The translations under genes were made by a program, and so were the position numbers. 64,000 nt of DNA from Arhodomonas sp051195215 (GTDB lineage: Bacteria > Pseudomonadota > Gammaproteobacteria > Nitrococcales > Nitrococcaceae). Location of the stretch: positions 1 to 64,000 of the forward strand of contig NZ_JBNAZM010000024.1 in assembly GCF_051195215.1 (NCBI RefSeq), read 5' to 3'. The notes under the pieces were generated by a model. That model made no database searches. It was not told the DNA's origin and saw nothing but the letters and a program-made list of their open reading frames with translations. Of the stretch, positions 42,278 through 51,556 are shown one piece after another. The stretch's first letter is position 1. Every line of letters starts with the position of its first letter.

Positions 42278-42904
42278 CTAACGCGACGCCATCAATGACC
42301 CGCCGGCTGCCATGAACAGACCACCCGTGGCGCGGTTGAACGCTCTGACTCGCCCGGGCCGGCTGAACCAGCGCCCCAGGCCCGAGCCCATGGCAGCGTA
42401 AACCGACATCAGGGTGGTATCGATCACCAGCCAGGTCAGTGCCAGCACGGCGAATTGGGGCAGTTGCGGTGCGCCCGTATCGACGAAATTGGGAAACAGC
42501 GCGGCGAAGAACAGGATGTCCTTGGGGTTGCTGATCCCTACCGTGAAGCCCCGGCGGAACAGCCTGCCGGCCGACGCCCCGTGCGATCGTGAATCCGTGC
42601 CGTCGGTGGTGGCGAACGACGGTGGCCGCGGCTGCGCCAGCCAGGCCTGCAGGCCGAGGTAGACGAGATAGGCGCCGCCGACGAGCTTGAGCAGGGAGAA
42701 TGCCGTCTCCGAGGCGGCCAGGATTGCCCCCAGGCCCAGCGCGGAAACCAGCATCAGCACCAGGGAAGCCAGGGTGCCGCCGATCACGGTGGCGCTCGCC
42801 TGGTGGCGGCCGAAGGCCAGGCCATGGCTGGTGCACAACAGCGCGACCGGCCCGGGAAAGACGATCAGGGCCGAGATCACGCCGACGTAGGTCACCCATG
42901 TCAT
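42278..42904 (-). CDS. LysE/RhtB-family amino acid exporter
   Basis: I choose the ATG at 42904 (MTWVTYVGVISALIVFPGP), giving 208 residues and the normal LysE N-terminus with the conserved PGP. A start 11 codons upstream would enter the T-shaped repeat. About six hydrophobic segments are visible, with GISNPKDILFFAALFPNFV in the middle, the family hallmark. It exports an amino acid or homoserine-lactone-like compound. The repeat ends 13 bp before the start codon, so it forms part of this gene's 5' region. Confidence 0.87.
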   Translation of the reverse strand: MTWVTYVGVISALIVFPGPVALLCTSHGLAFGRHQASATVIGGTLASLVLMLVSALGLGAILAASETAFSLLKLVGGAYLVYLGLQAWLAQPRPPSFATTDGTDSRSHGASAGRLFRRGFTVGISNPKDILFFAALFPNFVDTGAPQLPQFAVLALTWLVIDTTLMSVYAAMGSGLGRWFSRPGRVRAFNRATGGLFMAAGGSLMASR

Positions 42905-42916
42905 CCAGGTCACAGA

Positions 42917-43184
42917 TACTAATTCGGCCACAGGCAATGCCCCGTGTCAGAGCGCTTGTGCGGCCCGGCTGCAAGGCGCGCGAGCGAAGGCGTGGCGAGG
43001 CTCACGTCGAGTGAGCGCAACGCCGCAGCCGGGCCGCACAAGCGCTCCTTCGGGCGAGCCTGTCGGGCGCTCTCGCAAGGCGCGAGGCGCGTGGTGTAGC
43101 AAGGCCTACATGAGCGACGAGCAACGCCGGGAGAGCACCCGACAGGCTCGCTGACACGGGGCATTACCTGTGATCGGATTAGTA
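42917..43184. repeat. 268-bp T-shaped palindromic element, full copy B
   Basis: The outer 34-nt arms (42917-42950 and 43151-43184) pair with four mismatches. Hairpin 1 is 42951-43046 with a perfect 22-bp stem (AGCGCTTGTGCGGCCCGGCT...). Hairpin 2 is 43054-43151 with a stem interrupted by one mismatch. All offsets equal those of copy A. The stems differ from A, but the loop cores (GCAAGGCGCGAGGCGCG, GAGCAACGC, GAGCGCAACGCCG) are shared. The rest of 43185-43410 holds nothing recognisable except the SD of the next gene. Confidence 0.88.
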
Positions 43185-43410
43185 ACTCCCTTGCCGGATA
43201 CCGGCCGATCGTCGACGGATTGACTGTTGCGGACGCCTCCGTCATCGCGGACCACGTCGCATTGCGTATCAGGATGTTTTCACGGTGGCGTCCGGACGTC
43301 GACCCCGGTGAGGCGCGAATGCATTCGATGAGGTTGATTTGCGTCAACGCTGGCACAGGGGGCAGGGGCGATAGTGCATGCGCTCACACACCATAGGGAG
43401 GCACGCCTCG

Positions 43411-43995
43411 GTGGCTCGACGTATCACCATTATCCAGGGGCATCCCGACCCGGCCGGGGGGCACCTCTGCCATGCCCTCGCCGACGCTTACGAATCCGGG
43501 GCCGTGGCCGCCGGCCACCAGGTACGCAGGGTCGAGGTGGCCCAACTGGATTTCCCGCTGCTGCGACGGCAACGCGAATTCGACGCCGGTGAGCCGCCCG
43601 AGGGCATCACCGCGGCGCAGCAGGCCATCGAGTGGGCGGAGCATCTGGTGATTGTCTACCCGCTGTGGCTCGGCACCATGCCGGCGCTGCTCAAGGCGTT
43701 CTTCGAGCAGACCCTGCGGCCGGGCTTCGTCTTCGGCGCCAAGGTCAGGGGGCGGCCACAGAAGCGGCTCAAGGGGCGCTCGGCGCGCATCGTGGTGACC
43801 ATGGGTATGCCCGCATTCGTCTACCGCTGGTATTTCGCCGCGCACAGCCTGCGCAGCCTGGAGCGCAATATTCTGAAGTTCTGCGGCGTCGCACCGGTGC
43901 GTACACGGCTTTTCGGCATGGCCGGTGGTGCCGGCGAGCGGCGGAGTGAACGCTGGCTGGCCGGCATGCGTGTTCTGGGCGGCAAGGGCCGCTGA
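43411..43995 (+). CDS. Flavodoxin-fold NAD(P)H-dependent oxidoreductase
   Basis: I prefer the GTG at 43411 (reading ARRITIIQGHPDPAGG), 8 nt after AGGGAGG, over an ATG 11 codons upstream without SD; this gives 194 residues. The FMN-binding loop GHPDPAGGHLC and the segment VIVYPLWLGTMPALLKAFFEQ are typical of quinone reductase/KefF-like proteins. Its probable role is two-electron quinone or electrophile reduction with FMN. It is convergent with fghA. Confidence 0.83.
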   Translation: MARRITIIQGHPDPAGGHLCHALADAYESGAVAAGHQVRRVEVAQLDFPLLRRQREFDAGEPPEGITAAQQAIEWAEHLVIVYPLWLGTMPALLKAFFEQTLRPGFVFGAKVRGRPQKRLKGRSARIVVTMGMPAFVYRWYFAAHSLRSLERNILKFCGVAPVRTRLFGMAGGAGERRSERWLAGMRVLGGKGR

Positions 43996-44048
43996 ATCGC
44001 TCCGCCTCGGGGGGGGGGCGTGTCAGCGGCCGTCCCGCTTCCCGAGCT

Positions 44049-44903
44049 CTATGTCAGGCCGAGCGCCCTGGCGTGGTGATGCAAGTGATCGCCGATGAGG
44101 GTGGCGATGAAGTAGTAACTGTGGTCGTAGTCCGGCCAGCGCCGCAGGGTAAGTGGGTGATCGGCCTCGTGACAGGCACGCTCCAGAGCGTCCGGGCGTA
44201 GCTGTTCGTCGAGGAACTGGTCGCTCTCCCCCTGATCGACGAGCAGGGGCAGACGCTCCTCGGCGTGTGGAATCAGACGACAGGCATCGTAATCGTGCCA
44301 AAGCGTGCGGTCTTCCCCCAGGTACCGGGAGAACGCCTTCTCGCCCCACGGCACCTCGGACGGGTTGCACACGGGGGCGAATGCGGAGACGGCGCGGTAG
44401 GCGCCGGGGTTGCGCAGCGCGCATACCAGGGCCCCGTGTCCGCCCATGGAATGGCCACTGATGCTGCGGTCCGTGGTCACGGGCAGGTTTGCCTCCACCA
44501 GCGCCGGCAGCTCGTCGACCACGTAGTCGTACATGCGGTAATGGCGCCGCCATGGATCCTGCGTGGCATTGACGTAAAAGCCTGCGCCGGAACCGAAATC
44601 ATAGTCGTCGTGTTCGCCGGGCAGGTCGGTGCCGCGGGGGCTGGTATCCGGGCAGACGATGGCCATGCCGAGCTCCGCGGCGAGGCGCTGGGCACCCGCT
44701 TTCTGCATGAAGTTCTCGTCGGTGCAGGTGAGCCCGGAGAGCCAGTAGAGCACCGGCACGGGGCCGTGCTCGGCCTGGGGCGGCAGATAGGTGCCGAAGA
44801 TCATGTCGCAATCGAGCGCGCGCGCGTGGTGGCGATAGCGGGTCACCCAGCCGTCGAAGCAGCGGTTGCGCGAGACGATCTCGAGCGTTGCCGGTTCTGC
44901 CAT
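44049..44903 (-). CDS. fghA: S-formylglutathione hydrolase
   Basis: A 284-residue alpha/beta hydrolase. The nucleophile elbow is SISGHSMGGHG near 150, and LYWLSGLTCTDENFMQKAGA near the N-terminus is characteristic. It hydrolyses S-formylglutathione to formate and glutathione, the second step of formaldehyde detoxification. The dehydrogenase for the first step is encoded 66 bp upstream. Confidence 0.94.
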   Translation of the reverse strand: MAEPATLEIVSRNRCFDGWVTRYRHHARALDCDMIFGTYLPPQAEHGPVPVLYWLSGLTCTDENFMQKAGAQRLAAELGMAIVCPDTSPRGTDLPGEHDDYDFGSGAGFYVNATQDPWRRHYRMYDYVVDELPALVEANLPVTTDRSISGHSMGGHGALVCALRNPGAYRAVSAFAPVCNPSEVPWGEKAFSRYLGEDRTLWHDYDACRLIPHAEERLPLLVDQGESDQFLDEQLRPDALERACHEADHPLTLRRWPDYDHSYYFIATLIGDHLHHHARALGLT

Positions 44904-44969
44904 GGTGTGCTTGCTCCAACCGATTGTGTGATGCGCCGGGGCGCGAGGCGCCCCGGCGGCCGCGAATTG

Positions 44970-46079
44970 CTAGTACTTGATGACCGATCGGATGCTCTCG
45001 CCGGCGTGCATGAGCTCGAAGGCGCGGTTGATGTCCTCGAAGCCCATGGTGTGGGTAACGAACTCGTCGATCTTGAGCTCGCCGTTCATGTAGCGCTCGA
45101 CGTAGCCCGGTAGCTGACTGCGCCCCTTGACGCCCCCGAAGGCGGAACCGCGCCATACACGCCCGGTGACGAGCTGGAAGGGGCGTGTGGAGACCTCCTC
45201 GCCGGCACCGGCGACCCCGATGATCGTGGACTCGCCCCAACCCTTGTGACAGCACTCCAGCGCCGAGCGCATGGTCTGCACATTGCCGATGCATTCGAAC
45301 GAGTAATCCACGCCGCCGTCGGTCATTTCGGTGACGACTGCCTGAATGCTGGCGTCGTGGTCCTTCGGGTTGACGCAGTCGGTGGCGCCGAGCTGGCGGG
45401 CGAACTCGAATTTCTCCGGATTGATGTCGACGGCGATGATGCGTTCGGCCCTGGCCATCACCGCGCCCTGGATCACGCTAAGCCCCACGGCACCCAGGCC
45501 GAACACGGCCACGGTGCTGCCGGGCTCCACCTTGGCGGTGTTGAGCACGGCGCCCACACCGGTGGTGATGCCGCAGCCGAGCAGACAGACCTTCTCCAGC
45601 GGCGCCTCCTTGCTCACCTTCGCCACCGCGATCTCCGGCAGCACGGTGTATTCCGAGAAGGTGGACGTACCCATGTAGTGGTGGACCGGGCGGCCGTCGA
45701 TGGAGAACCGGCTGGTGCCGTCCGGCATGAGGCCCTGGCCCTGGGTGGTGCGTATCGCCGAGCAGAGGTTGGTCTTGCCCGACCGGCAGTACTGGCATTC
45801 GCCGCACTCGGGAATGTACAGGGGCACCACGTGGTCGCCCGGCGCGACACTGGTCACGCCCGCGCCGACGTCCTCGACGATGGCCCCGCCCTCGTGGCCG
45901 AGAATCGCCGGGAAGTTACCTTCCGGATCGGCGCCGGAGAGGGTGAACGCGTCGGTGTGACAGACGCCGGTGGCGACGTTCCTCAGCAGGACCTCACCGG
46001 CCTGCGGGCCGGCCACGTCCACTTCGACGAGATCGAGTGGCTTGCCCGGCTCCCAGGCGATAGCGGCACGGGATTTCAT
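44970..46079 (-). CDS. frmA: S-(hydroxymethyl)glutathione dehydrogenase
   Basis: I use the ATG at 46079 (MKSRAAIAWEPGKPLDLVEV), preceded by GCAGGAGGT; this gives 369 residues, standard for class III alcohol dehydrogenase. Zinc ligands are in CHTDAFTLSG, GHEGGAIV and CGECQYCRSGKTNLC. The NAD motif is VFGLGAVGLSVIQGA. It oxidises the formaldehyde-glutathione adduct with NAD. It forms an operon with fghA and is divergent from a LysR gene. Confidence 0.95.
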   Translation of the reverse strand: MKSRAAIAWEPGKPLDLVEVDVAGPQAGEVLLRNVATGVCHTDAFTLSGADPEGNFPAILGHEGGAIVEDVGAGVTSVAPGDHVVPLYIPECGECQYCRSGKTNLCSAIRTTQGQGLMPDGTSRFSIDGRPVHHYMGTSTFSEYTVLPEIAVAKVSKEAPLEKVCLLGCGITTGVGAVLNTAKVEPGSTVAVFGLGAVGLSVIQGAVMARAERIIAVDINPEKFEFARQLGATDCVNPKDHDASIQAVVTEMTDGGVDYSFECIGNVQTMRSALECCHKGWGESTIIGVAGAGEEVSTRPFQLVTGRVWRGSAFGGVKGRSQLPGYVERYMNGELKIDEFVTHTMGFEDINRAFELMHAGESIRSVIKY

Positions 46080-46114
46080 GAGACCTCCTGCGAGCGTGTC
46101 GTGTTGGCGGTGAC

Positions 46115-46185
46115 TTGCACCGGAGTGTATAGATCGCAAAAAGCGGTAAAAATTGGGAAGATCGCATTAGTCTTTTGCACTGGAG
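46115..46185. promoter_or_regulatory. Direct repeats in the frmA-lysR intergenic region
   Basis: TTGCACCGGAG (46115-46125) and TTGCACTGGAG (46175-46185) are spaced by exactly 60 bp in a 111-bp divergent region. The second copy extends to TTGC-N6-GCAA just before the lysR ATG. They are candidate binding sites for the divergent LysR protein. Confidence 0.5.
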
Positions 46186-46190
46186 CAATA

Positions 46191-47081
46191 ATGGCTCGTT
46201 GGGACAGCGTCGAGGCGTTCGTCAGCGTCGTCCAGCACGGCGGCTTCTCCGCGGCTGCCCGCGTCACGGGGGCGTCGCCGTCGTATCTCAGCCGGGCGGT
46301 CAGCCAGCTCGAAACCCGCCTGGGCATGCAACTGCTCTATCGCACGACCCGCCAGATTCGCCTGACCGATAGCGGACGGCGTTACTTCGAGGACTGCCGC
46401 GAGCTCATCGCGGGACTGGAGGCGGCGGAGCGCTCGGCGCAGGCCCTGGAGGCGGCCCCGCGCGGGCACCTGCGTCTGAGCTGCGCCACGCACTTCGGCG
46501 AGCGTTACGTGGCACCGGCGCTCAACGATTTCCTGCTGCGTCATCCGCAGGTCAGTGCCGAGCTGACGCTGACCAACCGCATGGTGAATCTCATCGACGA
46601 GGGCTTCGACCTCGCAATCCGGCTCGGCACGCTGCGGGATTCGAGTCTCGTTGCCCGCCGCCTCGCGCCGCGCCGGCTCTATGTCTGCGCCGCTCCCGGC
46701 TATGTCGAGCGTCAGGGGGCGCCGGGCTCGCTGGACGAGCTCGCCGGTCACCATTGCCTCGTCGGCTCCACCGACTACTGGACGTTCTCGGTCGGCGGAC
46801 AGCGCGAGGACCGTCGTGTGCGCGGTCGCCTGCGCTGCAACAGCGGTCCCGCGCTGCTGGATGCGGCGCTCAAAGGGCTCGGCCTGGCCCAGTTGCCGGA
46901 GAACTACGTCCTCACGCATCTGGATCGCGGCGATCTCGTGGAGGTGCTGGGCGAGCATGCCTACGCGCAGGCCGGCGTCTACGCGGTGTACCCGTGGAGC
47001 CGGTATCCGGTACCCAAGGTCCGCGCGCTGGTGGCTTTCCTGGTGGAGCGATTCGCCGGGCGGGCGCCGTGGTCACGGTGA
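46191..47081 (+). CDS. LysR-family regulator, probable frmA-fghA regulator
   Basis: A 296-residue protein with the LysR helix-turn-helix (GGFSAAARVTGASPSYLSRA near 17-36) and the effector domain (GHLRLSCATHFGERYVAPAL). DLAIRLGTLRDSSLVARRL is typical of the group that includes FrmR-unrelated LysR regulators of formaldehyde dehydrogenase genes. Divergent placement from frmA and the repeats between them suggest it controls the frm operon. Confidence 0.85.
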   Translation: MARWDSVEAFVSVVQHGGFSAAARVTGASPSYLSRAVSQLETRLGMQLLYRTTRQIRLTDSGRRYFEDCRELIAGLEAAERSAQALEAAPRGHLRLSCATHFGERYVAPALNDFLLRHPQVSAELTLTNRMVNLIDEGFDLAIRLGTLRDSSLVARRLAPRRLYVCAAPGYVERQGAPGSLDELAGHHCLVGSTDYWTFSVGGQREDRRVRGRLRCNSGPALLDAALKGLGLAQLPENYVLTHLDRGDLVEVLGEHAYAQAGVYAVYPWSRYPVPKVRALVAFLVERFAGRAPWSR

Positions 47082-47090
47082 GCGTGCCCG

Positions 47091-48332
47091 TCAGTCGTGG
47101 CGTTTTCCGCCTATGACGAATGCCCGCAGCGAATCGCCGTGACGGGCCGCGAGGGTCTGGACCCGCTGGAGCAACGCTTCGTTTACCCGGTGGCCGGCGG
47201 GTAGCAGGAGAAAGCCCTCCGGTGTGGTGAGGTCCTTGGCGAGAACCATGCCGGGCTGCAGATCAGTGACGGGAATGCCCTCGTGCGTGCCCTCGTCCGC
47301 CGGCTGGCGCTGCTTGTACCAGCGGAAGAACGCATTCACCGCGCGTGGGTCGAAGCGCTGGCCGCGTTCGCGCAATATGAGATCCCGTGCGTCGCTCTCG
47401 GTGAGCCGGCGGCGGAGAATGTGTCCATGCATCGCCTCGTCGAAGGTATCGATGACGCTGAGAATGCGGGCGGCGATGGGGATATCGTTCCCACTCAGCC
47501 CGTCGGGGAATCCGCGACCGTCGAAGCGTTCGTGGTGTGCCCGTACCAGCCGTGCAACGCCCTTCAGTGCAGTGCTGGCGTTGAGCAGCGATTCGCCGAT
47601 TTCCGGGTGGCGGTGGAATTCCTTGGCCCCATTGCCAATCAGGCGGGACTGGGGGGTGCGTTGAACGTCGTCCGGCAGGGCAATCTCGCCGATATCGTGC
47701 ACTTTTGCCGCGAGGACCGCCTCGGCGATGCGGTTCTCGTCCAGGCGCAGGTGGTGGCCGAACTCTTCCATCAACTCGGCCACGCGCTCGCCGTGGCCCC
47801 TCTTCGCGGGTGTTTCCAGCGCTAGAAGGCCGTGGCAGAGCTCGCGGAGCTCCGCCGCTATGGGAGCGCTCGAGTGTTCCGTTGTTCGCAGCGCGTCGGC
47901 GGAGCGTACGTGCTCGAATACCTGAAGCGCGGCGGCCAGTGTCGTCTGTAGCTCCTCCGGCGACCAGGGCTTCTCGAGCAACGCGAAAACCTGCCCTTCG
48001 TTGATGGCACGGCGGCTGACGTCATAGTCGCCATAGGCAGTGAGCAGGATGCGGGCGATGGTCCGGTCACGTTGCGCGAAGCGGGCGAGCAGGGTAACGC
48101 CGTCATCGCTGCCCAGGCGGAAGTCGCAAATCACGGCATCGATCGTGTGCGCGTCCAGGACGGACTCCGCTCCCGCGGCGTCGGTGGCCGTGTGGACCTC
48201 GTAACCCTGGCGGCGGAGCTCGCGGCGCAACGCCGAGACGACGTTGGCCTCGTCATCGACGCACAGTACCGAAGCGGGGCGTTGGGTCGTGGCCTGCGAC
48301 TCGGTCACTTGCGTTGCCGTCGTTTCATCCAT
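47091..48332 (-). CDS. Response regulator with HD-GYP domain
   Basis: A 413-residue protein. The receiver domain (about 20-135) has VLCVDDEANV, the phospho-acceptor in VICDFRLGSDDG and the conserved Lys in LLEKPWSPEE. The HD-GYP domain (about 175-345) has KVHDIGEIALP and HHERFDGRGFPDGLSG, with Phe for the Tyr of GYP. Such proteins hydrolyse c-di-GMP, although the GFP variant may differ in activity. A short C-terminal domain follows (GMVLAKDLTTPEGFLLLPAG). Its start overlaps the stop of the coiled-coil gene by 8 nt. The kinase at 49817 is the likely partner. Confidence 0.9.
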   Translation of the reverse strand: MDETTATQVTESQATTQRPASVLCVDDEANVVSALRRELRRQGYEVHTATDAAGAESVLDAHTIDAVICDFRLGSDDGVTLLARFAQRDRTIARILLTAYGDYDVSRRAINEGQVFALLEKPWSPEELQTTLAAALQVFEHVRSADALRTTEHSSAPIAAELRELCHGLLALETPAKRGHGERVAELMEEFGHHLRLDENRIAEAVLAAKVHDIGEIALPDDVQRTPQSRLIGNGAKEFHRHPEIGESLLNASTALKGVARLVRAHHERFDGRGFPDGLSGNDIPIAARILSVIDTFDEAMHGHILRRRLTESDARDLILRERGQRFDPRAVNAFFRWYKQRQPADEGTHEGIPVTDLQPGMVLAKDLTTPEGFLLLPAGHRVNEALLQRVQTLAARHGDSLRAFVIGGKRHD

Positions 48333-49647
48333 GGCGCTCGTCTCCGCCGGTGCCGCGTTGTTGCTCGCCCGATGGTTCGTCGCCGCGCTTGTCTCCGGTC
48401 AGCGCTGTAATGTCCAGCGCTTCCCGCTCGACCTCCAACTCGTCGATGCGGCTTTGCATCGTCACCGCCTGGGCCGCGAACCGATCCACGGTCTCCTCCA
48501 GGGCGCGGATCTTCATGCGCTGGTTCTCGAAGCCCTGGGACTGCGCCATGAGCTTGCGTATCTGGCGACGGTTGCGGTGACTCTCGTTCTCGAAGAGCTT
48601 CAGTGATTGTTCCCATTTGGCGAGCTGTTGTTCGAGCTCGCGGATCTTGGCGGTGTAGTGGCGCTCGAGCTGCTCGCGGCTGAGCTCCGACTTCTCCAGC
48701 TGTGTCTTCAGGCTGTCGATGACCTGGCGCTGCTCGGTGATCGACGTCAGAAGATGCTGGTACTCGGAGTCCAGGCGCTCCCCCGAGCGCTCCACCAGCC
48801 GTTGCTGGCGTGCGAGGTTGCGTGGCGCTTCGGCCTGGGACTGTGCCACGCCCGGGCGTGCCTCGAATGGGGCGATGTCGCCACGGTCCAGGTACTCGTC
48901 CAGCGGCCGCCGCGCCATCTCGTAGGCCTCCAGGTGTGCGTCGACCCGTTCGCCGCGGGCGCTGTCGTCCACGAATTCCTTTCGTAGCGCCGTGCGCAGG
49001 TTGGAGCTCGCGCGCCTTTCCTCGACCGTGGCGCTATGCATCTCGTTGAAGCGTTGCCGGTAGCCTTCCAGTGTGTCGATGCGGTCACGCAGCCGCTTCA
49101 TCTCCACTTCCCGGTTGTGTTCGGAGTAGGCGTCCGATGACGCCGGCGGCTCCGGTTGGGGCGATGTGCCGGAGCGGCTTTGCCCGGCGCTGGCGTTCCG
49201 GGACTGGGCCAGGGCGGATGCGAGCGCCTGCTCTGCCTTGTCCCAGCGTGCCAGGTGCGTGCCGAGGTACTCCTCGCGTGCCTGCCAGTGTTCCGAAGGG
49301 GGGCCCTCGAGGGCGAGCAATTCCGTACGCACGAGATCATAACGGAGCTGAAGCATGACCAGCGCCGGATCGTGCCCTTGCTCCAGTACCCGCAGCCGGT
49401 CGAGATCCGGCGGATTGCCATCCCAATGTTCCCGGTAACGCTCGGCCAGCGCTTTCGCCTGTTGGTGGAGGTATTCCGAGAAGTGTTCGTGGCCGTCTGG
49501 CAGCTCACTGCTGCGCGAGGCCTTCATGCGACGGCGCTGGTGCAGAGCCCATATGGACAGAGCCACGACAACGACCAGCAACACCGCGACCGCATCGGCC
49601 AGGCCGATGACCATTCCAATCAGCTGGTGCCGGCTAAATGAATCCAT
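48325..49647 (-). CDS. Membrane-anchored coiled-coil protein of unknown function
   Basis: I use the ATG at 49647 (MDSFSRHQLIGMVIGLAD), giving 440 residues. One N-terminal helix (about 9-33, VAVLLVVVVALSIWALHQ) is followed by a long cytoplasmic, charged, heptad-rich region (about 45-420). The last stretch, KIRELEQQLAKWEQSLKLFE, is strongly coiled-coil. I recognise no enzymatic domain. It is co-transcribed with the HD-GYP regulator and divergent from the histidine kinase, so it may be a signalling scaffold or positional anchor. Confidence 0.75.
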   Translation of the reverse strand: MDSFSRHQLIGMVIGLADAVAVLLVVVVALSIWALHQRRRMKASRSSELPDGHEHFSEYLHQQAKALAERYREHWDGNPPDLDRLRVLEQGHDPALVMLQLRYDLVRTELLALEGPPSEHWQAREEYLGTHLARWDKAEQALASALAQSRNASAGQSRSGTSPQPEPPASSDAYSEHNREVEMKRLRDRIDTLEGYRQRFNEMHSATVEERRASSNLRTALRKEFVDDSARGERVDAHLEAYEMARRPLDEYLDRGDIAPFEARPGVAQSQAEAPRNLARQQRLVERSGERLDSEYQHLLTSITEQRQVIDSLKTQLEKSELSREQLERHYTAKIRELEQQLAKWEQSLKLFENESHRNRRQIRKLMAQSQGFENQRMKIRALEETVDRFAAQAVTMQSRIDELEVEREALDITALTGDKRGDEPSGEQQRGTGGDERHG

Positions 49648-49816
49648 TGGCAATTAATCCCGGCGGCGGCATGAGCGCGGCGGCTTCATACCTATTGAAC
49701 GGCCACTTTTCATAGACCTTAATAGGACATCAATGCGGCGTCGATCACACATCGTTGCAGTAGTGGCCTCGATTCAGGGCATTGCCGCCACCGGAAATGG
49801 CGACGGGGGATAACCG

Positions 49817-51544
49817 ATGACACAGTCCTCGCGGTACAGGTCGGCGTTGCGGATCGTTGCATCCGGTGCGTGGGCATGGCCGTTGTCCGGCGCCGCGGCG
49901 GTGCAGGACAGCGCAGTTGCGGCGGTTCTTTCCCATCCAGAGGCGATGCTCGCGCTCGTGGCGGTCATGGTCGTTGCGGGAACGGGCTGGTGGTGGCACC
50001 GGCGCCGCCGGGCGGGGGCGGGCGATCGGGTCAGGGAGCTGAATTGCCTGTATGCGACCGCCGCGGCGCTGACCGCGGGCGCACCGCGCAAGCAGACGCT
50101 CGAGGCGCTTCTGGCGGCCTTGCCCGACGGCTTTTCCGAACCCTCCCGGGTCGAGGTCAGGCTCAGTCTCGACGGTGAGGAGCACCAAACGGCGGGCTGG
50201 CGGGATGCAACGGGGGACGGCGGGGCGTTCATCGGCGCCGATGTGAAGGCCGGCGATACACCATTCGGACGTCTCGAGGTTGCGTACCGGCCGGATCGTC
50301 GCGGGCGTTCCCCCGCTTTCCGGGCGGAGGAGACTTGGCTGCTGGAGAGTGTGGCCCAGCAGGTGGTGGTCTATCTCGAGCGTGACCGGGCGCGTCAGGC
50401 GTTGCGCCGGAGCAAGACACGACTGAGGCAATTGATGGATACGGCGACAGAAGGCATATGCCATCTGCGCGCCGATGGTCGTGTCCGGTACGCCAATCGC
50501 CTTTTCCTGGAGCTGCTCGAGGCACCGGCGTGCGATGTCGTTGGCCGTTCCATCTATGAGTTGGTGCCGGCGGACATCGCCCAACGGCTCCGCGAGGGAT
50601 TCCGGCAGGGGCGGCGAGGCGACACCCTGCGCTATGAGCTCTATACCGAGCGCGTCGAGGGGCAACCGCACTGGCTGTTGGTGTCGGCATCCATGGAATA
50701 CGATGACAACGGCTCGCTCGCCGGTGTCTTCGCCATGGTGACCGACATCACCGAACAGAAACTGGCCACACAGCGGGCGGAGGAGGCATGCGAGCGCCTG
50801 GAAGCGCTGCAGGGGCGCATGATGCGCACCGAAAAGCTCGCCTCCATCGGACAGCTCGCCGCCGGCGTCGCTCACGAAATCAACAATCCGCTCGCCTATG
50901 TGAAGTCCAACCTGGGTACGCTGCGCGAGTACCTGCGTTACCTCACCGACGCGGTCACCGCGGCAGGCGTTGTCGACGAGCAACTCGATTTCGTACGCGA
51001 CGACCTGCCCGAGCTGCTCGACGAATGCGAAGACGGGCTGCGCAGGGTCACCACCATCATCGCCACACTCAAGGGGCTCGCCCGGGACGGAGCCGGGGAC
51101 TGGGGGGCGACCGATGTCAACGAAGCCGTCACCGATGCCCTTCGTATCGTCAGCCCCAGCCTCTCCGGTCGGGGAGAGCTCACGCGTGAGCTCTCGCAAT
51201 TGCCTTCCGTCGAGGGTTCGTCGTCGCAGCTCGCGCAGGTGTTCGTCAACCTGCTCACGAATGCGATGAAGGCGCTGGGCGACTGGGGGCGCATTCGCGT
51301 GGCCACTTGGTATGACGCGAGTGCCGGCTACGTCATGGTGGAAGTGGCGGATAACGGCGAGGGCATACCGAAGGAAGCGCTGAACCGAATCTTCGATCCC
51401 TTCTACACCACCGCCAACGCCGGCGAGGGCACGGGGCTCGGACTGGCAATGGTTCATACTATCATCGAGCGCCACGGGGGCAGCATTGACGTTGCGAGCG
51501 AGCCGGGGCAGGGCACCACCTTCCGTCTGGCTCTGCCGGCGTAG
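49817..51544 (+). CDS. PAS sensor histidine kinase
   Basis: A 575-residue protein. A hydrophobic segment lies near 43-60 (MLALVAVMVVAGTGWWW). A GAF-like region (about 75-195), a PAS domain (about 205-320), the dimerisation helix with GVAHEINNPLAYVKSNL (His near 354) and a HATPase domain (VNLLTNAMKAL, DNGEGIP, GTGLGLAM) follow. It autophosphorylates on His and should pass phosphate to a receiver protein. The HD-GYP regulator across the divergent region is the obvious candidate. SD GGGGGA precedes the ATG. Confidence 0.9.
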   Translation: MTQSSRYRSALRIVASGAWAWPLSGAAAVQDSAVAAVLSHPEAMLALVAVMVVAGTGWWWHRRRRAGAGDRVRELNCLYATAAALTAGAPRKQTLEALLAALPDGFSEPSRVEVRLSLDGEEHQTAGWRDATGDGGAFIGADVKAGDTPFGRLEVAYRPDRRGRSPAFRAEETWLLESVAQQVVVYLERDRARQALRRSKTRLRQLMDTATEGICHLRADGRVRYANRLFLELLEAPACDVVGRSIYELVPADIAQRLREGFRQGRRGDTLRYELYTERVEGQPHWLLVSASMEYDDNGSLAGVFAMVTDITEQKLATQRAEEACERLEALQGRMMRTEKLASIGQLAAGVAHEINNPLAYVKSNLGTLREYLRYLTDAVTAAGVVDEQLDFVRDDLPELLDECEDGLRRVTTIIATLKGLARDGAGDWGATDVNEAVTDALRIVSPSLSGRGELTRELSQLPSVEGSSSQLAQVFVNLLTNAMKALGDWGRIRVATWYDASAGYVMVEVADNGEGIPKEALNRIFDPFYTTANAGEGTGLGLAMVHTIIERHGGSIDVASEPGQGTTFRLALPA

Positions 51545-51556
51545 CCCCGCCGATGC

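Noticed and set aside
44007..44020. G-run after the flavodoxin-fold gene
   Set aside because: A run of about ten G residues lies between convergent genes. It has no associated hairpin with a T-tract, and a quadruplex needs four runs, so it is not annotated.
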